A stretch of 64,000 nucleotides of DNA from Hypomesus transpacificus (Eukaryota > Chordata > Actinopteri > Osmeriformes > Osmeridae), in contig NC_061076.1 in NCBI RefSeq assembly GCF_021917145.1, positions 642,501 to 706,500 on the forward strand, read 5' to 3'. The position numbers and the translations under genes are program-made. The notes beneath the pieces are model-generated. The model was given only the letters and a program-made list of their open reading frames with translations. It was not told where the DNA came from and did no database searches. This document shows positions 37,001 to 53,399 of the stretch, in pieces (the stretch's first letter is position 1; every line of letters starts with the position of its first letter).

Positions 37001-40000
37001 ACGGAGGAGCAGCGGTTCTACTCTGAGCCCCTCCCGGATGACCGAGCTTCTCACCCTATCTCTAAGGGAGAGCCCGGACACCCGCTTGTATTCGTGATCT
37101 CGTTCTTTCGGGCACAACCCATAGTTCGTGACCATAGGTGAGGGTAGGAACATAGATCGACTGGTAAATAGAGAGCTTCGCCTTTCGACTCAGCTCCTTC
37201 TTCACAACGACGGACCGATGCAGAGCCCGCATCACTGCGGATGCCGCACCGATGCACCTGTCGATCTCGCGCTCCATTCTGCCCTCACTCGTAAACAAGA
37301 CCCAGAGATACTTGAACTCCTCCGCTTGGGTCAAGATCCCAAGAGAATCCAGTACCCCGTACTCTCGGAGCACCCCCCACATGAGCCTCCGAGGGACACG
37401 GTCGAACGCCTTTTCCAAATCCACAAAACATGTGTTGACTGGTTGGGCGAACTCCCATGTACCCTCCAGGACTCTCTGGAGGGTATAGAGCTGGTCCACT
37501 GGTGGAGCTTTTCAACCACCTCGGCGACCTCAGCCCCTGAGATAGAAGGGCCCCCCCAATGTCCCCAGACTCTGCCTCCACGTCGGAAAGCGTGACGGTG
37601 GAATTAAGGAGGTCTTCAAAGTATTCCTTCTACTGATCCAGGACGTCCCCCCATCGAGGTCAGCAGCAGAGGGGAGGTCACCATCCCCACCATATACAGT
37701 GTTGCTACAGACATACTCATTCATTTCTATATTCATGTACAATTACATCTAACCAAAGCCAGTGTTACCTTCTCAGTCCTGGTCTGGGATCTTGTGGTCT
37801 GGGCTCTACTGGGGGAGTCATGGCCAGCCTGGGCATGCAGGGGGCTGGACACAGGGCTGATAGGAACAGGAGGAGCTGGTCTCACAGGGGACAGGTAGCC
37901 TCCTGAACCCTATCAGTTATGAATCGTTTTCATACAAAGGCAAAAGGACTGTGAAATTGCCCTAAATTGTAATTACAAATTGACTTAAATATTTTGTTTC
38001 ATGGGTTTAGAAGTTCTTGTAAGTATAGATTTTCCTGTGCAAGAAAGACAGAGCTGCAGAATCCTTGAGATGGGTGGAGGTGTTAGTGTCTGGTGAGCTC
38101 ACCTCCAGTAGACGCTCCCTTAGAGGAGGCGGGGCTTGGTACCCTGAGGGGCAGCGGGACAACAAGGGGGAGGGGGGCAGGGCTGGACGGGGAGGGGGGG
38201 ACAGCAAGGGGGAGGGGGGCAGGGCTGGACGGGGAGGGGGGGACAGCAAGGGGGAGGGGGGCAGGGCTGGACGGGGAGGGGGGGACAGCAAGGGGGAGGG
38301 GGGCAGGGCTGGACGGGGAGGGGGGGACAGCAAGGGGGAGGGGGGCAGGGCTGGACGGGGAGGGGGGGACAGCAAGGGGGAGGGGGGCAGGGCTGGACGG
38401 GGAGGGGGGGACAGCAAGGGGGAGGGGGGCAGGGCTGGACGGGGAGGGGGGGACAGCAAGGGGGAGGGGGGCAGGGCTGGACGGGGAGGGGGGGACAGCA
38501 AGGGGGAGGGGGGCAGGGCTGGACGGGGAGGGGGGGACAGCAAGGGGGAGGGGGGCAGGGCTGGACGGGGAGGGGGGGACAGCAAGGGGGAGGGGGGCAG
38601 GGCTGGACGGGGAGGGGGGGACAGCAAGGGGGAGGGGGGCAGGGCTGGACGGGGAGGGGGGGACAGCAAGGGGGAGGGGGGCAGGGCTGGACGGGGAGGG
38701 GGGGACAGCAAGGGGGAGGGGGGCAGGGCTGGACGGGGAGGGGGGGACAGCAAGGGGGAGGGGGGCAGGGCTGGACGGGGAGGGGGGGACAGCAAGGGGG
38801 AGGGGGGCAGGGCTGGACGGGGAGGGGGGGACAGCAAGGGGGAGGGGGGCAGGGCTGGACGGGGAGGGGGGGACAGCAAGGGGGAGGGGGGCAGGGCTGG
38901 ACGGGGAGGGGGGGACAGCAAGGGGGAGGGGGGCAGGGCTGGACGGGGGGACCGGGGAGAACATGGAGGCCTTGTGTCTGAGGGTTGGGGAACACCAGAA
39001 ACCACCAATGAAAGGTTAGTGAGTGGTGGCTGAATAAACGCAATAAACAGTTTGTGCTAAATATTCTCTATAACTCACCGTCCCACTTGTGGTCCTCATT
39101 TCATCAAAGGTATCGAGGGAATAAGCTTTGTGTAGGCCTGGGGGTGGATGTGCAGGACGAAGAGGCCTCGTCTGTGGGCTACGCTCTGTCTGAGGGCTAC
39201 GCTCTGTCTGAGGGCTACGCTCTGTCTGAGGGCTACGCTCTGTCTGTGGTAGAGCTCTCTCATAAAGGGGCTGAGAAGGGGTGGAGCAGGACCGGGGAAG
39301 AGGCGGGCGGTGCTCTGGACAGAGAAGAGGAAGTGGGGACGGAGCCCTCGCACCACACACATCTGAAGACTGATGAACACATTACATTTACATTTAGTCA
39401 TTTAGCCGACTCTCTTATCCAGAGCGACTTACAGTAAGTACAGGGACACAACGTCATTATTAGGTTATTTGTTGAGGAAAAGTGTTTTGACCGCTTACCT
39501 TCATATCCTGCTCATTAGACGTTTTAAGCTGACCAAAGTCCCCATTTGTAGCAGAGGAAGTGTTTTTAAAGGAAGGCACAGTCTTGGGTCGGAGTGGAGG
39601 AGGATGAACAGGACCGGGGGTCCAGGGATCTTCTGGAATATTCTGATGATCCCTCTGCAGAATCGTAAGGGGTGGTCAGCTATCATGTAAACCCAGCAGC
39701 TGGTGCAGGAGCAAGGGTTACAGGCTGATGGATGTCCATCCCCAGGGTAGGTGATAAAGGGAGCTCACCTCTGTGGATGTCTCCGTGAGAGCTGGGCTCA
39801 GAGCTCTGCTCTTGGGCTAGGGGCCTGGAGCTATGGCTGCTCTGGGGGCCTGGAACCAGGCTGCTCTGGGGGCCTGGAGCTAGGCTGCTCTGGGGCTGGG
39901 GGCCTGGAGCTAGGCTGCTCTGGGGGCCTGGAGCCAGGCTGCTCTGGGGGCCTGGAGCCAGGCTGCTCTGGGGGCCTGGAGCTAGGCTGCTCTGGGGGCC

Positions 40001-41218
40001 TGGAGCTAGGCTGCTCTGGGGGCCTGGAGCCAGGCTGCTCTGGGGCTGGGGGCCTGGAGCGGGGCTGCTCTGGGGGCCTGGAACGGGGCTGCTCTGGGGC
40101 TGGGAGCCTGGAGCTGGGCTGCTCTAGGGCTGGGGGCCTGGAACGGGGCTGCTCTGGGGCTGGGAGCCTGGAGCTGGGCTGCTCTGGGGCTGGGGGCCTG
40201 GAGCTAGGTTGCTCTGGGGGCCTGGAGCTAGGCTGCTCTGGGGGCCTGGAGCTATGGCTGCTCTGGGGCTGAAAGCTTGGAGCTGGAGCTGGATGATCCA
40301 TGATCTAACATGATAGAGGTTCTCGTATCTTCCCTCACCTTGCTTTCTTCTGGGTCTTTAGCGGAGTCTGGCAGGTCTGTGGTCAATGACTTGACCATGT
40401 TCTTGGTCCTGAGGCGTATGGTGGGCTGGGTAGAGGTACAAGCACATCCCAACAGGTGAACATTGTCATATTTCTTTCTATGTTTGTATAACATGTTTAG
40501 TTTGTCAAATTCAAGATGCACATTTGTGTTGATTGATACTTTTAATGGGATTCTTGTGCCAAGGAAACTTTCTGGTTGTCATGGAGAACTGATTGTCCTT
40601 TTGTTGGACAGTTGCCTTAAACTGTCTGTAATGCATCTCCTTTCTTCAGACAGCAAGATGTACAAACACACACACACACACACACACAAGAGCAGCACAA
40701 ATGTTTATATTGAAGGACCACTGAATTAGAACAAAAATGGAATGTAGGCCTAATACTGACTTGGTCACCTTCGACTACCTTGACAGGGAGGTGAAATGTT
40801 CCTGACATGCTGGTTTGTGTACAGATCACTGGTCTGGCCTGTTGTGTTTCTCAGAATATCTTTTCATGCCTTGTCTGAGGTATTCGATTATGCAACAGTG
40901 AGTCAACTGTGTCAGGTTGCACACTTGTATTAGTAGTTTGTTTCCTCCTAAAATACTAAAGTAGCCTATTGTTGTTTAAGAAATATAAAATATTTTAATT
41001 AAATAATCTAAACATCTCAGATGTTTTACTCTGGTTCATTAAGAACTGACTTAGCAAAAGCAATGGTCTAAAATAAAGACACATTTATTGTGGCTGAATA
41101 ATCAGCAATCTTGAGTATGTCAAACCGTATAAGAATTGACCTATGTGACAAACTCAAGATTCACTCATGTATATCCACAGATCAGTTCAAATAATGAATG
41201 ATACCCTACCGTTGCCAT
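34009..41218 (-). CDS. Apolipoprotein-L-domain protein with proline-rich N-terminal half
   Basis: Exons in transcript order: 41218-41210, 40425-40339, 39654-39499, 39270-39079, 37909-37769, 36654-36448, 36364-36248, 36122-36083, 34739-34009. The sum is 1,680 bp, or 559 residues, and every junction is GT-AG and in phase. The last exon holds the apoL domain: FRLFNYLLIKRSDALRSHI, LNSLADCLAKVQKKT, then a Gly/Ala-rich hydrophobic hairpin (GIAGGTAGAVGGVAAIVGIA and ATAVGAGMVVSAGGMG). ApoL proteins bind lipid and membranes; several have immune roles. The first half is disordered-looking and Pro/Ser/Gln-rich, with SPQTER repeats (39180-39250), polyproline LPPPPLFNPPPPP, and two tyrosine motifs, SVYSEI and SPYLHV. 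It begins MAT, with no signal peptide. Two repeat-bearing segments (38105-38980 and 39769-40266) also have splice-like borders, but in this sequence they break the frame, so they are left out. The N-terminal exon set is less certain than the apoL exon. Confidence 0.82.
34817..35446 (+). mobile_element. 3' end of an L2-type LINE in an apoL-like intron
   Basis: The frame at 34,826-35,128 encodes the C-terminal segment typical of L2/CR1-like reverse transcriptases (APDYIKSLLQPYTP, then SARSQHKLFSCLAPQWWNQL). It is followed by about 320 bp of 3' UTR ending ttggataaaagtgtctgcta plus aatgtaaatg repeats. This tail matches that of the SINEs at 13,565 and 28,141. The element is 5'-truncated with no catalytic domain. 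Confidence 0.8.
35755..35872. repeat. 25-bp minisatellite, about 5 copies
   Basis: Tandem tgactgacctgcatgtctgc-containing units in an intron of the apoL-like gene. Confidence 0.9.
36712..37660 (-). mobile_element. Decayed non-LTR retrotransposon (LINE) in an apoL-like intron
   Basis: Minus-strand reverse-transcriptase remnants are spread over at least two frames. One carries FVDLEKAFDRVPRRLMWGVL, then EEFKYLWVLFTSEG and PTLTYGHELWVVPERTRSR (37,062-37,499). The next frame carries SLRDRVRSSVIREGLRVEPL and GHLIRMPPGRLPGE to the C terminus (36,743-37,153). The segment that should hold the catalytic FADD motif is deleted, and a frameshift separates the two parts. The 3' end carries a short (GAC/GAT)n tail near 36,712-36,735. 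It is dead, 5'-truncated, and its clade is not resolved. Confidence 0.88.
38160..38955. repeat. 42-bp minisatellite, about 19 copies
   Basis: The unit contains ggcagggctggacggggagg followed by ggggacagcaaggggga and is almost invariant. As 42 is a multiple of three, several frames are open over the whole array. The minus frame that reaches a good donor (GAG|gtgagc, about 38,104) encodes a 14-residue unit with RPALPPSP. It lies between two in-phase exons of the apoL-like gene. Whether it is exonic is unresolved. Confidence 0.93.
39381..39458 (-). mobile_element. SINE tail fragment
   Basis: Reverse complement of the shared SINE 3' region: catttacatttagtcattta, then gccgactctcttatccagagc and cttacagtaagtacagggac. 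Head absent. A similar minimal fragment (acatttacatttagtcattt) lies at about 41,623. Confidence 0.8.
39820..40262. repeat. 24/30-bp minisatellite in the apoL-like gene
   Basis: Units of 24 bp (ggggcctggagctaggctgc core) with 30-bp variants. On the minus strand they encode SSRPPEQP and SSRPPAPEQP repeats in a frame joined to a phase-0 acceptor near 40,266. One extra base in the last unit (ccatagc instead of cctagc) throws this frame into a stop at 39,831. Confidence 0.92.
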
Positions 41219-42180
41219 GTCTTTATCCTGCGAGTCTTAGACGGGATTTCTGTTTCCCCGCGGGTGGCCGTCCTCTTTCAGCCAGCTGAACTCTGAATAA
41301 CTCTCCTGCGTTATGAAACACCAGTTGTCGAGGGGAGATGTCTTTGTGTGCTACTAATCTACCATCGCATTCCTAATGACAAGCAGTTGTGCCGGCTCCT
41401 GCTCGGGAACAAAAGATAAGAAAAAAAAATCAGAAAAAAGTTATAGCCTACGTTGAAGAGACTTTTCTTGACAGACATCCGTGTCTTCCTTCCATGACAT
41501 ACAATTCTGTAGCTACAAACTATTAGCCTGATATGTTAAAATGCAAATGTAATGTTTTATGAATTGTAGATTCAACATAAAGCTGTAGCGTTTGCCTTAT
41601 AGTGTAGCTTTTGTGATAGGCTACATTTACATTTAGTCATTTTAGTGATAAAACAGCCAAACAATTAGTTGTAGCCTAAGTAATAGGTAATTTACAGAGG
41701 CATGCAGCCTGCAGGCCGCACAGTTTAAGTGTGAAGGTGTGACTAATAACTGTAGCCGATCTGTCACTATTCTGAATTAGCATCCATAACACTTTCTAAC
41801 AGCAATCTACGGAACTTGTTTTACAGCATACAATCTAATGACTATAGCGAACTTTATCATAGATTCAGATCTCTTTGAAATAAAGGTACAGTTTGTGCAA
41901 TGACTTCACTGACAGCTATTTCTGAGGTGCGTATGCTGCCTAATCTAAATTGATGAACATTTCATTAGACCAATGAGAATTTGAGATTCAAGAGTTTTGT
42001 CCAATAGGGACAGGACCAGTATAATGAAAACCGAGAGTTGGCGGAAAGTATCGAAGTGTATTCAAGGATATAGCCTATACAGATCAAGAGCGACGGTTTG
42101 GGAAGGTGGTCTTCTGTTCGGATATCAAAGTGGTTTAATGTGAAAACGAGTTAGCCATATCAAATTGGTTAACGAAAACA
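40500..42180. other. Intergenic or first-intron region and protease promoter
   Basis: Contains a (CA)n tract at 40,668-40,689, the first short coding exon of the apoL-like gene (41,210-41,218), then AT-rich sequence. CCAAT-like motifs lie at about 41,970 (gaccaatgag) and 42,000 (tccaataggg), 185-215 bp before the protease start. No other gene seen. Confidence 0.5.
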
Positions 42181-42184
42181 AAAT

Positions 42185-46049
<3,865 letters not shown>

Positions 46050-46590
46050 AGACACTCCAAAGGCTGTCCTCCATTTTGTTTTCAGATCGATTTTAAACCG
46101 AGTTGACCAGCTTCAAGAGGAAGTGGTTTTAGTGTTGATCCAAAAGACACCAGGAAGTCGCCGTGGTAATGAAGTTGACAGTTAGTGCAGAATCTGTTAA
46201 CTCAAAACCAAAAAGAAAAACAAGTTTGAAGGGACTTTTTGCTCAGTTTGTCTGATTTTAAGATTAGATCTTTTTCCAAATCAACAATGCTTTGTTTTTA
46301 GATTTGTGCTTTTTTGGGAGTAATTTAAAATGAGTAAAGATGTTTTAAATGAGAGCTTTTCTAATCATTGTTGGTGTGAAACCAGCTTATGAGTGTAGAT
46401 GTGTGTTTCACTGTCATGTTGTTTCACAGCTTTGTCACACAGGATGGTTTAAATGTCAATGCTGAATTGGCATGTTGGAGGCTATTGTTTTTTGAAGAAT
46501 ACTGTTACAAGTTGACTTAAGCTTTCCGTTGTGCATTTTTTGACTGAATGCCTACATCTAACCACTGCCCACAATATCCCTCATTTACAA

Positions 46591-46596
46591 AATAAA
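46591..46596 (+). terminator. Poly(A) signal of the cathepsin-D-like gene
   Basis: AATAAA about 540 bp after the stop, followed by a TG-rich stretch (ttttggttttgtgagttg). The opposing mief1 signal lies only about 75 bp further on. Confidence 0.75.
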
Positions 46597-46667
46597 CATT
46601 TTGTGAGACATTTTGGTTTTGTGAGTTGATTCAGACAGAGCAACCATACTGAACATACGTCGTAGCA

Positions 46668-46673
46668 TTTATT
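46668..46673 (-). terminator. Candidate poly(A) signal of mief1
   Basis: AATAAA on the minus strand. If used, the mief1 3' UTR is about 2.8 kb (46,650-49,490) and converges tail-to-tail with the protease gene. Confidence 0.55.
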
Positions 46674-46679
46674 GGAGTT

Positions 46680-49490
46680 ACAAAGTGCTGTGTGTACCAT
46701 TCAGTTCCAGACAACTCAAATTAAATAGAAAATGAGTCACAAATAAAAAACGATACATTGCATGCAAGCACATATCTAGGCTGAGCCCCCAAGCTGGAGG
46801 AGACAGCACTTTGGGCTTCTTGACACCAACAGACAAACGTCACAAACTTGTGGCACAGTTACCTCACCAAAGTTTATATCTTTAGTCAGGTCTGTAAGCG
46901 AAGGAAGACTCCAATTTCAACACTTAAAAAAATAAAGAAAAAAACTAAGACCCACGACTGCTTCACCCTTATGAACAGCACCCTTATTAAGCACAGTGTG
47001 TTGTATTCTTTGCAAACATAAATACTCTTTTTTTTGGTTACAAATGTACAATAAATACAAAAATACTAACACGTCTCCACGACTAGAATTGTTTCGTAAT
47101 TGTTGTGGTATTGAGACAACAGGCCCAGTATTCCTCATCCTACGGCTTGTAACAGGCCCAGTATTCCTCATCCTACGGCTTGTAACAGGCCCAGTATTCC
47201 TCATCCTACGGCTTGAGTAACATCCTAAACGTATTCGAGGGGATTGCCTGTATAATGATTAACCCTACGTAGGAGAGCGAGAGGTCCAGGTTTGACCAGC
47301 TGAAGGGACGACACGTCGACACAACCTGCTTCAGTAACCATCATCCAAGCAGCTGGCCAGCGTCCCAGACAACACTAGATGAACACCTTCACGTCCTCCC
47401 AGGTTGGACAGCAAACCTTCCGTCCTCACTTACTAGATGAGCCGCCAGTGTAGACTGAGCTAGCAGAAACCCACCTCCCCTTTAGTGTCGTATACACACA
47501 CTTACACAAGCTGGCAAACTGACAGGAGATCAATGAAGCATGTGACTCTGTTGAAGCTCCTGCAGATCAGGGTCTCCTCACTGACCTCTGGAACCACACG
47601 TTCAAATATATTGGACTCAGATGCATATTCTTAAAAGGATCTATCCTTCTGTTAACAGGAGGAGATAATATCATTGGCATTCACAATCCTAACGCTGCGC
47701 CCCATGAGCTCTGGTCAGATCAGGAAGTGAGTTCTTTAGTAAACTTGATGTCCCAATTGTTTTGCAACAATGTTGCACCTTGCCATCAAGGAACCACCCA
47801 ATCAGCACCCTGATCACGACCTCCTTTTGCAACTCTGTTGATAAACAGCTTAGTGTCTTATTGATGTTGCACATCTTAAAATCAAGACAATTACATGGGT
47901 GAAGAGTTTTGAAAAACACAATGTTAGAACTTTGATGAAGATGCCATGTTCAATTTTCTGTTGTATAACAACCAGGTATGCATATATAAACCTTTAAACA
48001 TGACATCTGACATTAGAACTAGACAGCACAGAGCTTTAGGGTAAGAGACATCAGGGTACTCATGCAAACAGGATACAGCCCTAAACAGACTACGTTTAAC
48101 AACTCTTTCATCCAACTTTTAGATCAAGGACTTTTCTGCTGCTCGCAAATCACCAGCTTCAGCAGACTCATAGTTCGTTTAGTCACCATGACGACCCCTC
48201 CACTCTGGGAGACTGAAGCCTAACTGGTGTTTTTTTGTAAAGCAGGGAAAATAATGATTTAACAGGGCTGAACAGAGACTTTGTTCTTCTTTTAACTCAG
48301 AAATGTCTCAAGAGACTCTACATAACTATAGTCAAATAAATGAGCATAAGATTACTCTCTAATCTTATGGTCAAATATTTGCTTTCCTGGTGACCCACAA
48401 GAGCATCATATTCTGTTCATCCTTTCACACAGTGCTGAGGGGCAGACAGGGCCATGTTCATCCTTTCACACAGTGCTGAGGGGCAGACAGGGCCATGTTC
48501 ATCCTTTCACACAGTGCTGAGGGGCAGACAGGTCCATGTTCATCCTTTCACACAGTGCTGAGGGGCAGACAGGGCCATGTTCATCCTTTCACACAGTGCT
48601 GAGGGGCAGACAGGGCCATGTTCATCCTTTCACACAGTGCTGAGGGGCAGACAGGGCCATGTTCATCCTTTCACACAGTGCTGAGGGGCAGACAGGGCCA
48701 TGTTCATCCTTTCACACAGTGCTGAGGGGCAGACAGGGCCATGTTCATCCTTTCACACAGTGCTGAGGGGCAGACAGGGCCATGTTCATCCTTTCACACA
48801 GTGCTGAGGGGCACACAGGGTCATGCAGCAGGAACAGGTCTAACCTGTCCACAGTTGTAGGGTTTGTGTTGTTGACTAATAATCATAAATCCAAAAACAT
48901 GAAGCGTTAAGCTCACATCGTATGGTTGGGCCACATGTCGGTTGTCTGTCTGTTGATGAAGACGATGTTTCACAGGCAAGGCTAACATTCCCTCCACAAC
49001 TTCAGTGTTTGAAATCACTCGTAACCAATCGTGACCAAATTACTTAAAAAAGACTCAAGTGGATTTCCATCCACTCATAAATTAACATTAAATATCATCT
49101 TTATTTCATTCCAGATTAGTTATATGTGTGTGTCACCCTGTTTTACAATCACCAACTTAAACAAACAAACAAACAGCACCAAACGAAACAGCCTGTGTGA
49201 ACCAGAGGGTTTTTGTTGACCAAAAGAGGCGTGACCTGGACTGGGCTGAGGTTAGACCGGTTTGTAGATCTTCAGATATGGCTGAACACAGCAACACCAG
49301 GTGCTGCTGCTGTCACACACAGGTGAATACAAAAGCAAAAAGCCCCAGAGCTAGTCTAGAGATCCTGCCGTCCGTCTGCAGGACAGTCCGGAGCCTTCCT
49401 TCTGGACAGCTTGTGATGATGTGCTCGGATACATGTCCACGTTGCATCACACACCACCTCAGGTGCGCTCTTGGTTGCCGTGGCAGGTCG
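46680..49490 (-). other. Probable 3' UTR of mief1 with two tandem arrays
   Basis: No open frame with recognisable domains. Three copies of a 33-bp unit (gtaacaggcccagtattcct core) lie at 47,110-47,215. About ten near-identical copies of a 41-bp unit (catgttcatcctttcacaca core) lie at 48,415-48,815. The assignment to the UTR is inferred from position and the downstream poly(A) signal. Confidence 0.55.
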
Positions 49491-52192
<2,702 letters not shown>

Positions 52193-52569
52193 CTCTGCTT
52201 CTCTATGGAGATGGAACGCCCACAGGGGGAGACAAGGCTTGGTGAAACATGGTCAATGTGGAATCGTGTGTGGTAGCAATGGATAATGATATTGTAAAAT
52301 AGCATCTGTTCACTAATAAAAGGGAAATTAATACATTAAATGACATTAATAATCATGTGTTTTACAGACGCTTTTATCAAAGCGACCTCTGGCTTCACAG
52401 ATCTCGAAGTAAACAAGACGACTAAGGTCTGAATTCCAGAACTGATTGAACGTCAATAGACAATCCCAGTTTGATCTAGGACAGGCGTAATCTGTGTCTG
52501 CAAGACCAGGACACATACCTGATTAAATGGTTTGATTTCAAATGCTCTTGGTTGCGACAGACGTGCTCT

Positions 52570-52650
52570 CCGCCCCCCCGCTACACCAGCCCCCCCCCCG
52601 CTACACCAGGTCCCCCCGCTACACCAGGCCCCCCCGCTACACCAGGCCCC
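52570..52650. repeat. Short C-rich array beside the microprotein ORF
   Basis: Four copies of a unit containing cccccccgctacaccagg, directly after the microprotein stop codon in transcript direction. A 14-base G run lies at about 52,891-52,905. Confidence 0.85.
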
Positions 52651-52849
52651 CCAGACGGCTGCTGAGGAAGAACTGGCCCCTCTTCAAAGCGTCCTCCTTG
52701 GCGGTGGGCGCCGTCAGTGCCTGGCAACGGCGGAACTCGCGGGCCACGGCACGCTGGTAGTAGTTGCGGTCAGTGTGCTGAAGATGGCGCCCTGCACGGA
52801 GCAGAGCCCGGTACAGGTCCAGCACCGCACTGCGAGACCAGCCGCCCAT
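52637..52849 (-). CDS. MIEF1 microprotein (upstream ORF, LYR-motif protein)
   Basis: A separate short frame in the mief1 leader, about 450 bp before the MiD51 start. From the Met at 52849 it is 70 residues, the length of the human MIEF1 microprotein (altMiD51). It has the LYR signature LDLYRALLRAGRHLQ, then HTDRNYYQRAVAREFRR and the end GQFFLSSRLGGLV, corresponding to the family pattern. An in-frame Met four codons upstream (52861) would give 74 residues. I prefer 52849 for its match in length and its MxxWSRxAV start. LYR proteins act in mitochondrial assembly; the human one associates with the mitoribosome assembly machinery. A bicistronic mief1 mRNA is expected. Confidence 0.9.
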   Translation of the reverse strand: MGGWSRSAVLDLYRALLRAGRHLQHTDRNYYQRAVAREFRRCQALTAPTAKEDALKRGQFFLSSRLGGLV

Positions 52850-53100
52850 CAGGGCCGACACATGGAGAGGGGAGGAGTCCCTGGCTCCTGGGGGGGGGGG
52901 GGGGGGAAGTTACATGTTTCATGTATTATTTCAGAAGATGCTAACATACATACAGGGGGGACTAGGGCCTGAAGAGTACAGCAGGAAATCAGACCGCTGA
53001 GTTGTTGGAAACAAAGTCAAGAGAGACAAACAGGGAGAAGGAAGGAGAAGAGAATGAGTAGTTTAAAGAAGTACAGATGGAGAGAGAGACAGAGAGTGTG

Positions 53101-53102
<2 letters not shown>

Positions 53103-53170
<68 letters not shown>

Positions 53171-53391
53171 TCTACTATTAATTTAATATATGTTTTTATC
53201 TTGATCCATTCAAACCTGCAACCTCATGATCTGCAGTCAAATGCTCTACCACTGCTCTATATTCAATACATACCAATGTACAAATACAAATGTATTTTGC
53301 ATTTTTACATCATATTATATATTCTGAATAAGTAGCCTTGATTGTACCCACCATTTCAAGCATTGATTCAAATGAATAGCAGTGATGTTTG
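53103..53391. repeat. (GA)n, tRNA-like SINE remnant and duplicated block
   Basis: (GA)n at 53,106-53,162. Minus-strand SINE head at about 53,205-53,265 (ggtagagcatttgactgcag box A region, ggtttgaatgg box B-like). Block 53,281-53,391 is repeated with few differences at 62,651-62,760, which also follows a (GA)n tract. Confidence 0.8.
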
Positions 53392-53399
53392 TTTTTTAT

